From: Actinomycetes bacterium
GTDB taxonomy: Bacteria > Actinomycetota > Acidimicrobiia > Acidimicrobiales > Palsa-688
Reading direction: 5' to 3'
Assembly (NCBI GenBank): GCA_021846485.1
Contig: JAJZWW010000032.1
Span: 1-14,460, forward strand
Length of the DNA: 14,460 bases
Of the stretch, positions 1-6,051 are shown one piece after another (position 1 is the first letter of the stretch; each line of letters opens with the position of its first letter). Below the pieces are notes generated by a model. The model did not search any database. It saw only the letters and a list, made by a program, of their open reading frames with translations, and was not told where the DNA came from. The position numbers were made by a program, and so were the translations under genes.

Positions 1-1079
1 TCCAGGTCCACCCAACCCCGGCGGCCGACCAGCCGCAGGCGCACGGCGTTGGTCTGCTCCGGTGCGGGCCGCCGCGGCGCGCCCCGGGCAACCCCCGGCC
101 GGGGTCGGGGCCGGGGCCGCCCGCCGTAGGCATCCCGTCGGGCGAGGTGGGTGTCGAACCAGTCGAGGGCCTCGGCGAGGGCCACCGCGGACAGGCGCAG
201 GCTCGAGTGGGTCCACGGGCCGATCGTGAGGCGCACCTGGCGACCGGCGGCGCGGAGGGCTGCGTAGTCGTCGAGCTGGTAGGGAAGGAAGATGTCGTAC
301 CAGCCGGCCACCATCGACGCCGGCGGCATCCGCCCGGTCCCACCGGAGAAGTCGGCCGCCCCCCACCAAGGGTCGCCCGGGCGCTCGTGCTCCAGCCAGT
401 CCTGGTAGTAGCCGACCGTGCGCCCGAAGGCCGCCTCGTCGGCTCTCGACAGGGGCAGGGTGGTGTAGGCGGGGGTCAGTCCCCGGCGCGCCCAGAGCTG
501 GGCCCACAGCGCCCGGCGCCACCCGGCCTCCTGGTGCAGCAGCAGGTTGATCCACGTCGCGCCGGTCTCCAGCGTGAAGCTCCCCCCGGGGTAGACGACC
601 GAGTCCCGGAACGACGACGAGGTGACCGACAGGGCCACCGCGGCGAGGTCCTCGGGGCCGCCGTCGGCCAGGGCCCACTGGGTGAGCCCGAGGTAGCTCG
701 GCCCGAAGGTGCCGACCCGCCCGGGCCACCACGGCCGGGTGGACAGCCACCGGAGGGTGGCGAGCCCGTCGACCCGCTCGTTGCGGAACGGGTCCCAGGT
801 CCCGCCGGATCCGAACGTCCCCCGTACGCTCTGGACGACCACCTGGTAGCCGCGTTCGGCGAGGACCCGGCCCACCAGGTCGAGGGTGCGCCTCCCGTAA
901 GGGGAGCGCACCAGCACCAGGGGGAGGTCTTTCCCCACCACCGCGGGGAACCAGCGGTCCGCGAGCAGCACCGCGCCGTCCTCGGCGGCGACCGCCAGGT
1001 CCCGTTCGACGGCGACCTCGGAGTGCTCCGGGGGGCGCAGCCCGGCTAGGCGCCCCGCCAGCCGGCTGGTGGCACTCAC
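1..1079 (-). CDS. CocE/NonD-family (peptidase S15-like) serine hydrolase, C-terminus cut by window edge
   Basis: My own minus-strand translation gives 359 uninterrupted codons from GTG at 1079 to the left edge. An alpha/beta-hydrolase typical of CocE/NonD and X-Pro dipeptidyl-peptidase proteins is visible: RSPYGRR (residues 58-64), VVVQSVRGTFGSGG (80-93, matching the family DVRG segment), the nucleophile elbow GPSYLG with Ser128, the acid Asp262 in GWYDIF, and His291 in IGPWTHSS. A cap region lies between about 140 and 250. The window ends where the jelly-roll domain starts (NAVRLRLVG, about 344); full members have roughly 550 residues. These enzymes hydrolyse acyl esters, amides or peptides; the substrate cannot be told. 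The GTG overlaps the ferredoxin TGA (GTGA), so translation is probably coupled. An Arg-Pro-rich stretch (RPRPRPRP, 321-328) precedes the jelly roll. The family is clear, the substrate unknown. Confidence 0.88.
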   Translation of the reverse strand, partial: MSATSRLAGRLAGLRPPEHSEVAVERDLAVAAEDGAVLLADRWFPAVVGKDLPLVLVRSPYGRRTLDLVGRVLAERGYQVVVQSVRGTFGSGGTWDPFRNERVDGLATLRWLSTRPWWPGRVGTFGPSYLGLTQWALADGGPEDLAAVALSVTSSSFRDSVVYPGGSFTLETGATWINLLLHQEAGWRRALWAQLWARRGLTPAYTTLPLSRADEAAFGRTVGYYQDWLEHERPGDPWWGAADFSGGTGRMPPASMVAGWYDIFLPYQLDDYAALRAAGRQVRLTIGPWTHSSLRLSAVALAEALDWFDTHLARRDAYGGRPRPRPRPGVARGAPRRPAPEQTNAVRLRLVGRRGWVDL

Positions 1080-1267
1080 CCCTCGATGGTGATCGCCTGC
1101 TTGGGGCACGCCGCGGCCGCGGCCTCCACCTTCGGGCGCAGCTCCTCGGGCGGCTCCTCCTGCAGCACGTAGAGGAAGTCGTCGTCGCGGACCTCGAAGA
1201 CCTCCGGCGCCTCCGCCATGCACAGCGCGTTGCTCTCGCAGAGGTCGAAGTTGACGACCACCCTCAT
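1076..1267 (-). CDS. Small [3Fe-4S] ferredoxin, P450-partner type
   Basis: A 63-residue protein beginning MRVVVNFDLCESNALC. Three cysteines are placed as in single-cluster ferredoxins: Cys10, Cys16 and Cys54 (ACPKQAI). The position that is the second Cys in [4Fe-4S] proteins is Asn13, giving CxxNxxC...CP, the pattern of [3Fe-4S] ferredoxins that feed electrons to cytochromes P450 in actinobacteria. The acidic middle (EVRDDD, EEPPEEL) is usual for such carriers. The ATG at 1267 is chosen because a strong GGGAGGT lies 5 nt upstream; the longer frame reaching 1579 runs antisense to the oxidoreductase and has no coding character before this ATG. The stop overlaps the hydrolase start. No P450 or ferredoxin reductase is in the window, so the partner is unknown. 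Cytosolic electron carrier. Confidence 0.93.
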   Translation of the reverse strand: MRVVVNFDLCESNALCMAEAPEVFEVRDDDFLYVLQEEPPEELRPKVEAAAAACPKQAITIEG

Positions 1268-1272
1268 CCGGC

Positions 1273-1279
1273 ACCTCCC
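1273..1279 (-). promoter_or_regulatory. Ribosome binding site of the ferredoxin
   Basis: On the minus strand GGGAGGT is followed by 5 nt (gccgg) and then ATG at 1267. It fixes the ferredoxin start and is the clearest Shine-Dalgarno in the window. Confidence 0.8.
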
Positions 1280-1335
1280 GGGTACGCCTGGCGACACCGG
1301 CGCCAGGGGCGGCTCCCACCGCCGGGACCTCACCA

Positions 1336-1341
1336 TAGAGT
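1336..1341 (+). promoter_or_regulatory. Candidate -10 element for a leaderless oxidoreductase transcript
   Basis: TAGAGT matches the actinobacterial -10 consensus TANNNT and ends 9 nt before the ATG at 1351, so transcription could begin at or next to the start codon. No convincing -35 or separated Shine-Dalgarno is visible. It lies in the 83-bp divergent region shared with the ferredoxin gene. This is inference from spacing. Confidence 0.35.
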
Positions 1342-1350
1342 GTCCCGGAG

Positions 1351-2256
1351 ATGGAGACGACCCCCCTGCAGCTCCCCCGCCTCGGGCTCTGGACCGCGTC
1401 GCTCGACGCCGTCCCCCTCGCCCGGGCGTGCGAGCTCGCGGCCGAGGTCGAGCAGCTCGGCTATGGCGCGCTGTGGCTGCCGGAGGTGGCCGGCCGCGAC
1501 GTGCTCGTCTCCCTCGGCGCGCTGCTGCGCTCGACCGACCGCCTGGTCGGAGCCACCGGGATCGCCAGCATCTGGGCACGCGACGCGGTCACCATGACCG
1601 GCGGGGTCAAGGCGCTGACCGAGGCGTTCCCCGAGCGGTTCGTAGCCGGCCTGGGGGTGAGCCACCACACGCTGGTGGAGGGCCTCCGCGGCCACGAGTA
1701 CCGCCGGCCCCTCGCGGCGATGCGCTCCTACCTCGACGCGATGGACGCCTCGCCCTACACCGCCTTCCGGCCGACCACCCCGGTGCGCCGGGTGCTCGCC
1801 GCCCTCGGGCCGAGGATGCTCGCCCTGGCCGCCGAGCGCACCGAGGGGGCCCACACCTACTTCGTCACCCCCGAGCACACCGCCGGCGCCCGCCTGGCGC
1901 TCGGGGACCGGCTGCTCTGCGTCGAGCAGGCCGTGCTGCGCGAGACCGACCCGACCCGGGCCCGGGACATCGGCCGGGCGCACACCCGGGTCTACGTGGG
2001 GCTCCCCAACTACCAGCGCAACCTGCGCCAGCTGGGCTTCGACGACGACGACTTCGCCGAGGGGGGCAGCGACCGGCTGGTCGACGCCATCGTCGCCTGG
2101 GGCGACGACGCGACGATCGCCTCCCGGGTGCGCGACCAGCTCGACGCCGGCGCCGACCACGTGTGCGTGCAGCCCCTGCCGGCCGAGCCGAGGAGCGTGC
2201 CGGCCGACCAGTGGAGGGCCCTGGCGCCGGCGCTGGTCGAGACGACCTCGCAGTAG
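1351..2256 (+). CDS. TIGR03620-type LLM-class F420-dependent oxidoreductase
   Basis: A 301-residue TIM-barrel protein of the luciferase-like monooxygenase class. It opens with LGLWTASLDAVP (11-22) and continues with LAAEVEQLGYGALWLPEV (29-46), a strand of the form VGATGIASIWARD, FVAGLGVSHH, and later VLAALGPRMLALAAERTEGAH and YVGLPNYQRNLRQLGFDDDDF. This order fits the family usually called probable F420-dependent oxidoreductase, MSMEG_4141 type. Such enzymes use reduced or oxidised F420 for hydride transfer; the substrate is unknown. The ATG has GGAG immediately against it, too close to act as a normal ribosome site, while a TANNNT hexamer sits 9 nt upstream, so a leaderless message is plausible. 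It is monocistronic, divergent from the ferredoxin and convergent with the histidine-phosphatase operon. Use of F420 is from family knowledge, not from a motif I can prove. Confidence 0.88.
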   Translation: METTPLQLPRLGLWTASLDAVPLARACELAAEVEQLGYGALWLPEVAGRDVLVSLGALLRSTDRLVGATGIASIWARDAVTMTGGVKALTEAFPERFVAGLGVSHHTLVEGLRGHEYRRPLAAMRSYLDAMDASPYTAFRPTTPVRRVLAALGPRMLALAAERTEGAHTYFVTPEHTAGARLALGDRLLCVEQAVLRETDPTRARDIGRAHTRVYVGLPNYQRNLRQLGFDDDDFAEGGSDRLVDAIVAWGDDATIASRVRDQLDAGADHVCVQPLPAEPRSVPADQWRALAPALVETTSQ

Positions 2257-2288
2257 CCGGGACCGGACCTCGCCGTAGCCGGGACCGG
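2245..2288 (+). repeat. 22-bp tandem duplication across the oxidoreductase stop codon
   Basis: Two adjacent 22-bp copies (2245-2266 and 2267-2288) differ at a single base (cgcagtag versus cgccgtag). The TAG of the oxidoreductase lies in the first copy, so the second is non-coding. Farther on, a weak 6-bp hairpin (GCCGGC, 8-nt loop, GCCGGC; 2324-2343) could help terminate the convergent transcripts but has no T-tract. Confidence 0.75.
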
Positions 2289-2334
2289 GCGTTCGCCGCC
2301 TGCGCCCCGACTGGTGAGGACCGGCCGGCGGGTC

Positions 2335-2464
2335 TCAGCCGGCGAGGACCGAGCGGGCGGCGTCGACGAGCACGCTGGCCCTCGTCGAGCAGCTCGTCGA
2401 GATGGTGAGCGGCGTGGCTGGACCGGGAGATCTGGTCGCTCACCGCGTCGACCACTGTCGGCAC
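2335..2464 (-). pseudogene. Possible small ORF downstream of the phosphatase, interrupted by a one-base shift
   Basis: Reading the minus strand from GTG at 2464 (or GTG at 2443, whose TGA overlap with the phosphatase repeats the coupling seen elsewhere) gives VPTVVDAVSDQISRSSHAAH then HLDELLDEGQ, with almost every third base G or C. Near 2374 this signal ends (CGT GCT CGT CGA) and moves to the next frame, which reads VLVDAARSVLAG and stops at TGA 2337-2335, again with full GC at third positions. One extra base would explain the switch. The restored product would be about 43 residues and is not recognised. It could be a decayed gene, a sequencing error, a genuine recoding site, or chance in GC-rich DNA. 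Confidence 0.25.
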
Positions 2465-3054
2465 CCGCCCGGAGCAGGAGCGCGCTCGTTGAACGACCAC
2501 AGGGTCGGGCCGCCCCGGCCGGGGCCGATGCGGTGCAGCGAGGCCACCTCCACGAACATGCGGGGGTAGACCGCCTCGGGCAGGCCCATCGCCCACCCGA
2601 GGGCCGCCTTGATCGGCGAGACGTGGGACACCACGGCCACGTCCCGCTCGGCCGCCTCGGCCCACAGCTCGCCGCACGCCTCCCGTACCCGGCGGGAGAC
2701 CGAGGCGAGCGACTCTCCCCCCTCGGGCGCCCACCCGGGGTCGGCGTCCCAGGACGCCCACACGCCGGCAGGCACCTCCGGCAGCGGCAGACCGTCGTAC
2801 ATCCCGTAGTCCACCTCGACCCACCGGCCGTCGACTTCGACCACCGCTCCGGTGGCCGCGGCTATCGCTTCTGCGGTGCGCCGGGCGCGCGCCAGCGGGC
2901 TGCTCACCACCCGGCGGGCGCCGGCGGGCACCCCCCACGCGGCGAGGGCCTCGGCCTGGCGCTCCCCCACCCCGTCGAGCTCGACGTCGAGGCGGCCGAG
3001 GAGGCGGCGGGAGGCGTTGTGCGCGGTCCGTCCGTGGCGGACGAGGAGGAGCAC
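2440..3054 (-). CDS. Histidine phosphatase (phosphoglycerate-mutase/CobC-like)
   Basis: A 204-residue protein starting V(M)LLLVRHGRTAHN. The histidine-phosphatase core is complete: Arg6-His7 of the RHG motif (His7 becomes phosphorylated), Arg56 in SSPLARARRTAEAI, acid Glu80 in WVEVDYGMYDG, and the second His144 in VSHVSPIKAAL. GTG at 3054 is chosen because the RHG motif normally lies within the first ten residues and this start falls 4 nt after the zinc-ribbon stop. In mycobacteria the equivalent gene after the zinc-ribbon gene encodes an RNase H-CobC fusion; here only the phosphatase half is present. By that context it may be an alpha-ribazole phosphatase-like enzyme of cobalamin assembly, but general phosphomonoesterase or phosphoglycerate mutase-like activity is equally open. 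Cytosolic. Confidence 0.9.
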   Translation of the reverse strand: MLLLVRHGRTAHNASRRLLGRLDVELDGVGERQAEALAAWGVPAGARRVVSSPLARARRTAEAIAAATGAVVEVDGRWVEVDYGMYDGLPLPEVPAGVWASWDADPGWAPEGGESLASVSRRVREACGELWAEAAERDVAVVSHVSPIKAALGWAMGLPEAVYPRMFVEVASLHRIGPGRGGPTLWSFNERAPAPGGCRQWSTR

Positions 3055-3058
3055 CGGA

Positions 3059-3778
3059 TCAGCGCACCAGCACGCGCCCGCACTGCTCGCAGGTGACCAC
3101 TGCGTCCTCCGGGAGGTGCCGGATGCGGTCGAGCTCGGTCGCGGGCAGCGCCAGGTGGCACCCCCCGCAGCGGTCGCCGGCGAGGCGGGCGGCGCCGACC
3201 CCCCCGAGACGGGCCCGCAGCCGCTCGTAGGTGGCGAGCAGCTCGGCAGGCAACCCGGCGGCCAACGCCTCCCGCTCGGCGAGCAGCCCCTCCAGCTCGG
3301 CGCGCACCTCGTCCTCGGCGCCCGCCAGCTCGGCCCGGGCGGCCTCCTCGCCAGCAACCAGCCCTGCGTCCTCGGCGTCGAAGGCGCCGAGCTCGGCGTC
3401 GAGCGGCTCGAGCTCCTCCAGCAGCGCGAGGACCTCGTCCTCCAGGCCCGAGGCCCGGGTCCCGAGGGCGTCGACCTCGCCGGCCATGGCCTGCAGGTCC
3501 CTCGACGCCGACACCGAACCGCCGTAGAGCCGGGCCGAGACCTCCCGCCGACGTGCCTCGGTGGCCTCCAGCTGGGCCTCGAGCGACGCCTGGCGGGCGA
3601 ACACCTCCTCGCGGCGGGAGGCCACCTCCGCTCTCCGGCGGGACAGCTCGGCGCGCCGGGCGCCCAGCGCGGCGAGGCTCTGGCGGGCCGGCAGGTGCTC
3701 CAGGTGGTGGCGGCGCTGGTCGGCGGCGGTGTCGAGACCCTGGAGCGCGAGCAGCGCCTCGAGCGCGGCGGAGCTCAC
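3059..3778 (-). CDS. Coiled-coil plus C4 zinc-ribbon protein (Rv2229c/CT398 type)
   Basis: A 239-residue protein with a long, Glu/Arg/Ala-rich helical hairpin (about 10-185), the LYGGSVSASRDLQAM segment (84-98) typical of the family, and a C-terminal zinc ribbon with Cys204-x2-Cys207 (CGGC) and Cys230-x2-Cys233 (CEQC). Length and domain order match mycobacterial Rv2229c and chlamydial CT398. The biochemical role is not settled; proposed roles include a nucleic-acid or transcription-associated adaptor. GTG at 3778 overlaps the PBP stop (GTGA), and the frame upstream of it is only a shadow of the PBP gene. The partner downstream is the histidine phosphatase, as in mycobacteria. Coupling to a penicillin-binding protein upstream is less expected and may only reflect operon packing. 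Confidence 0.88.
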   Translation of the reverse strand: MSSAALEALLALQGLDTAADQRRHHLEHLPARQSLAALGARRAELSRRRAEVASRREEVFARQASLEAQLEATEARRREVSARLYGGSVSASRDLQAMAGEVDALGTRASGLEDEVLALLEELEPLDAELGAFDAEDAGLVAGEEAARAELAGAEDEVRAELEGLLAEREALAAGLPAELLATYERLRARLGGVGAARLAGDRCGGCHLALPATELDRIRHLPEDAVVTCEQCGRVLVR

Positions 3779-5979
3779 GCCGACCCCGGGGGGCTGGTCG
3801 GTGACGGGATCGAGGAAACCGGGGGGGCGCTGGTCGTGGTCGTGGCCGGGAACGTGGACGTGGTGGAGCTGGACGACGTCGTAGAGGTCGTCGTCGTGGT
3901 GGCGCCGGCCGGCGGCGACGAGGTCGGCGGGGTGCAGACCACCACCTGGCCGGGGGAGCAGTTGGCGCAGGCTCCGTAACCCGGGTTTCCCTTGTAGTAG
4001 GAACATCCAGGGAAAGGCCCAGTCACCTCCGGCACGACCCTGGCCGGGGGGAGGAGGGCGGGGTCGACGCTCGGGAAGTCCACGACCGGCGCACCGGCCA
4101 GGGCCATGGTCAAGAACGCGTGGACGGTCTCCGCCGGGTACGCGCCGCCGTAGACCTGGACCCCGTCGACCACCACCGGCCGGCTGTCGGAGGGAGGGTA
4201 GCCCATCCACACCGTCGTCTCGATCTGGGGGGTGAAGCCGTTGAACCAGGCGTCGGTCGGACCGTTGCTGGTGCCGGTCTTGCCGGCGACCTCCCGCCCG
4301 GGGATCCGGGCGGCGGTGCCGGTCCCGGACTGGACCACCGCCTCGAACGCGGCGTCGGCTTCGGCGGCGATCCTCTCGGGGATCACCCGGGTGCCGGTGC
4401 TCGGCTGGCGGTAGATCACCGTCCCGGTCCGGTCCACCACCTCGGACACGAACGACGGACGGAAGTAGGTCCCTCCGTTGGCGAGGGTGGCGTACGCGTC
4501 GGCCATCTGAAGGGGCGAGACGCTGGCCGCGCCGAGCACCACCGAAGGGTCCGACGCGAAGGGAGCGACCTCGCTCCTCGGCACACCGAGCTGCTCGGCG
4601 CTGCGCAGGACCGCTCCGAGGCCGACCTGGTGGGCGAGGCGGAGGAACCCGCAGTTGAGCGACTGGGCGGTCGCCACCTCGATGCTGACCACCCCGGAGC
4701 GCCCGTCGCCGACGTCGTTGTGGGCCGGCGTCGCGAGGAGGCTGTCGTTGCCGGGAAAGGGGATGGCGCAGGGAGAGGTGGCGTCGACCGGGTCGTAGAT
4801 GCTGTCGCCTGCCTCGAGCGCGGGGAGGAGGGTGAACAGCTTGAACCCGGACCCCGGCTGGCGCAGGCCCTGGGTCACCACGTCGAACTTCTCCTTGGCG
4901 TAGTTGGTGCCCGGCACCATGTCGAGGACCGCCCCGTCAGTCGGGTCGATGCTGACCAGCGCCTCCCGATAGCCCACCGAGTTGGCCGGGCTCACCTGCT
5001 GGACGGCGGAGACCGCGTCGCGCTGGAGCGCCGGGTGGAGGTTGGTGTAGATCTTCAGGTCCCCCTCGAACAAAGCGGCGTAGCGCTGCTCGGCAGTGGA
5101 CCCGAGAGGGCTGCCCGGGGCGAGCAGCTGCGCCTCTACCTGGGCGACGTAGTAGCCGTCGACGCCGGTCGGCAGCCGCGACGCGCCGCGCTCGGCGGTC
5201 GGCAGCGGGGTGGCGTCGGCCGCCCGGTACTGGGCCGCGGTGATGTCGTGGTAGTGCAGCATCCTCCCGAGGACCTCGGCGCGCCGCTCCCGGGCGAGCA
5301 CGGGGGCGTAGATCGGGTCGTAGCCGGAGGGGTCCTGGATCAGCCCGGCGAGGAGCGCCGCCTGGGGCAGGGTGACGTCGCGCACCGGCTCGCCCCAGTA
5401 GGCCTCGGCGGCCGCGTCGACGCCGTAGGCGCCGGCACCGAGGTACACGGTGTTCAAGTAGGCGTCGAGGATCTGGTTCTTGGTGTAGAGCTTCTGGAGC
5501 CGGATCGCGAGGAACGCCTCTTTGATCTTGCGCGACAGCGTCCGGCGGGAGTTGAGGTACACCTGCTTGACCAGCTGCTGGGTGATGTCCGATCCCCCCT
5601 GGATCCCGGCGCCGAGCGAGTCGTCGACGAGCGCCCGGATCTCCGAGGGGACGTCGACCGCCCCGTGGAGGTAGAAGCGATGGTCCTCGGTGTCGAGGAC
5701 CGCCCGGACCAGCACCTCGGGCACCGCGCTCAGCGGCACCGGCCTGCGGCTCACCGAGGCGCTCAGGCGGGCGAGGACGCTGCCGTTGGCGGCGTACACC
5801 GTCGACGCACCCTCGAACGAGGAGCGGAGCGGGGAGATCGGGTTGTCGGTCGAGCTGGCGGCGTGTCGCCAGATGCCCTGGGCGGCAAAGGGCAGGACCA
5901 CGACCGCGGTCGAAAGGGCCACGGCCACCGCAGCGGCCGCCGCGACGAGGCGCACGAAGTTGCGCAGCACAGCTCGCAC
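3775..5979 (-). CDS. Class A penicillin-binding protein (GT51 glycosyltransferase + transpeptidase)
   Basis: A 734-residue bifunctional peptidoglycan synthase. A short cytosolic N-terminus is followed by one membrane helix (about 8-33). The GT51 domain shows Glu98 in TEDHRFYLHG (catalytic), GGSDITQQLVKQVYL (128-142), RKIKEAFLA and ILDAYLNTVYLG (170-181). The transpeptidase has Ser377-x-x-Lys380 (PGSGFK), Ser440-Leu-Asn442 and Lys567-Thr-Gly569 (GKTGTS). Beyond about 645 comes an unusual tail: four cysteines (659, 671, 674, 682) in a Gly/Pro-rich segment, then some 45 Thr/Ser/Pro residues, presumably outside the membrane. It polymerises and cross-links glycan strands from lipid II. The GTG at 5979 places the helix normally and has a TAGGAT box 9 nt upstream; GTGs at codons 4 and 9 are alternatives. 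First gene of the operon with the zinc-ribbon and phosphatase genes. Confidence 0.95.
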   Translation of the reverse strand: MRAVLRNFVRLVAAAAAVAVALSTAVVVLPFAAQGIWRHAASSTDNPISPLRSSFEGASTVYAANGSVLARLSASVSRRPVPLSAVPEVLVRAVLDTEDHRFYLHGAVDVPSEIRALVDDSLGAGIQGGSDITQQLVKQVYLNSRRTLSRKIKEAFLAIRLQKLYTKNQILDAYLNTVYLGAGAYGVDAAAEAYWGEPVRDVTLPQAALLAGLIQDPSGYDPIYAPVLARERRAEVLGRMLHYHDITAAQYRAADATPLPTAERGASRLPTGVDGYYVAQVEAQLLAPGSPLGSTAEQRYAALFEGDLKIYTNLHPALQRDAVSAVQQVSPANSVGYREALVSIDPTDGAVLDMVPGTNYAKEKFDVVTQGLRQPGSGFKLFTLLPALEAGDSIYDPVDATSPCAIPFPGNDSLLATPAHNDVGDGRSGVVSIEVATAQSLNCGFLRLAHQVGLGAVLRSAEQLGVPRSEVAPFASDPSVVLGAASVSPLQMADAYATLANGGTYFRPSFVSEVVDRTGTVIYRQPSTGTRVIPERIAAEADAAFEAVVQSGTGTAARIPGREVAGKTGTSNGPTDAWFNGFTPQIETTVWMGYPPSDSRPVVVDGVQVYGGAYPAETVHAFLTMALAGAPVVDFPSVDPALLPPARVVPEVTGPFPGCSYYKGNPGYGACANCSPGQVVVCTPPTSSPPAGATTTTTSTTSSSSTTSTFPATTTTSAPPVSSIPSPTSPPGSA

Positions 5980-5988
5980 GAGGCGCCG

Positions 5989-5994
5989 ATCCTA
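5989..5994 (-). promoter_or_regulatory. Candidate -10 element of the PBP operon
   Basis: On the minus strand TAGGAT is followed by 9 nt and GTG at 5979, the same spacing as at the oxidoreductase and VWA genes. There is no good Shine-Dalgarno, so a leaderless transcript is suggested. No clear -35 is visible. Confidence 0.4.
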
Positions 5995-6039
5995 CCCAGG
6001 CGCCGCGGCCGACGACGGGCCGGCGCGACCGGCCTCCGG

Positions 6040-6045
6040 TACGAT
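6040..6045 (+). promoter_or_regulatory. Candidate -10 element of the acyl-CoA dehydrogenase gene
   Basis: TACGAT (TANNNT) ends 6 nt before GTG at 6052, a spacing that puts the transcript start on the start codon. It shares the 72-bp divergent region (5980-6051) with the PBP promoter, 46 bp from it. Confidence 0.42.
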
Positions 6046-6051
6046 CGGGAG

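Noticed and set aside
147..1049. 300-codon plus-strand open frame
   Set aside because: Antisense to the serine hydrolase, whose Ser-Asp-His triad and fold motifs are clear on the minus strand.
1865..2938. Minus-strand open frame across the oxidoreductase 3' half and the phosphatase
   Set aside because: Mostly Arg/Gly/Pro low complexity; only the short stretch 2374-2464 has coding-like codon use, reported separately.
3059..4210. 383-residue version of the zinc-ribbon protein
   Set aside because: The extra N-terminus overlaps the PBP coding region out of frame; GTG 3778 gives the family length and a coupled start.
4120..6051. Long plus-strand open frame running into the acyl-CoA dehydrogenase
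   Set aside because: It is antisense to the PBP gene, whose motifs are unambiguous; dehydrogenase homology begins only after GTG 6052.
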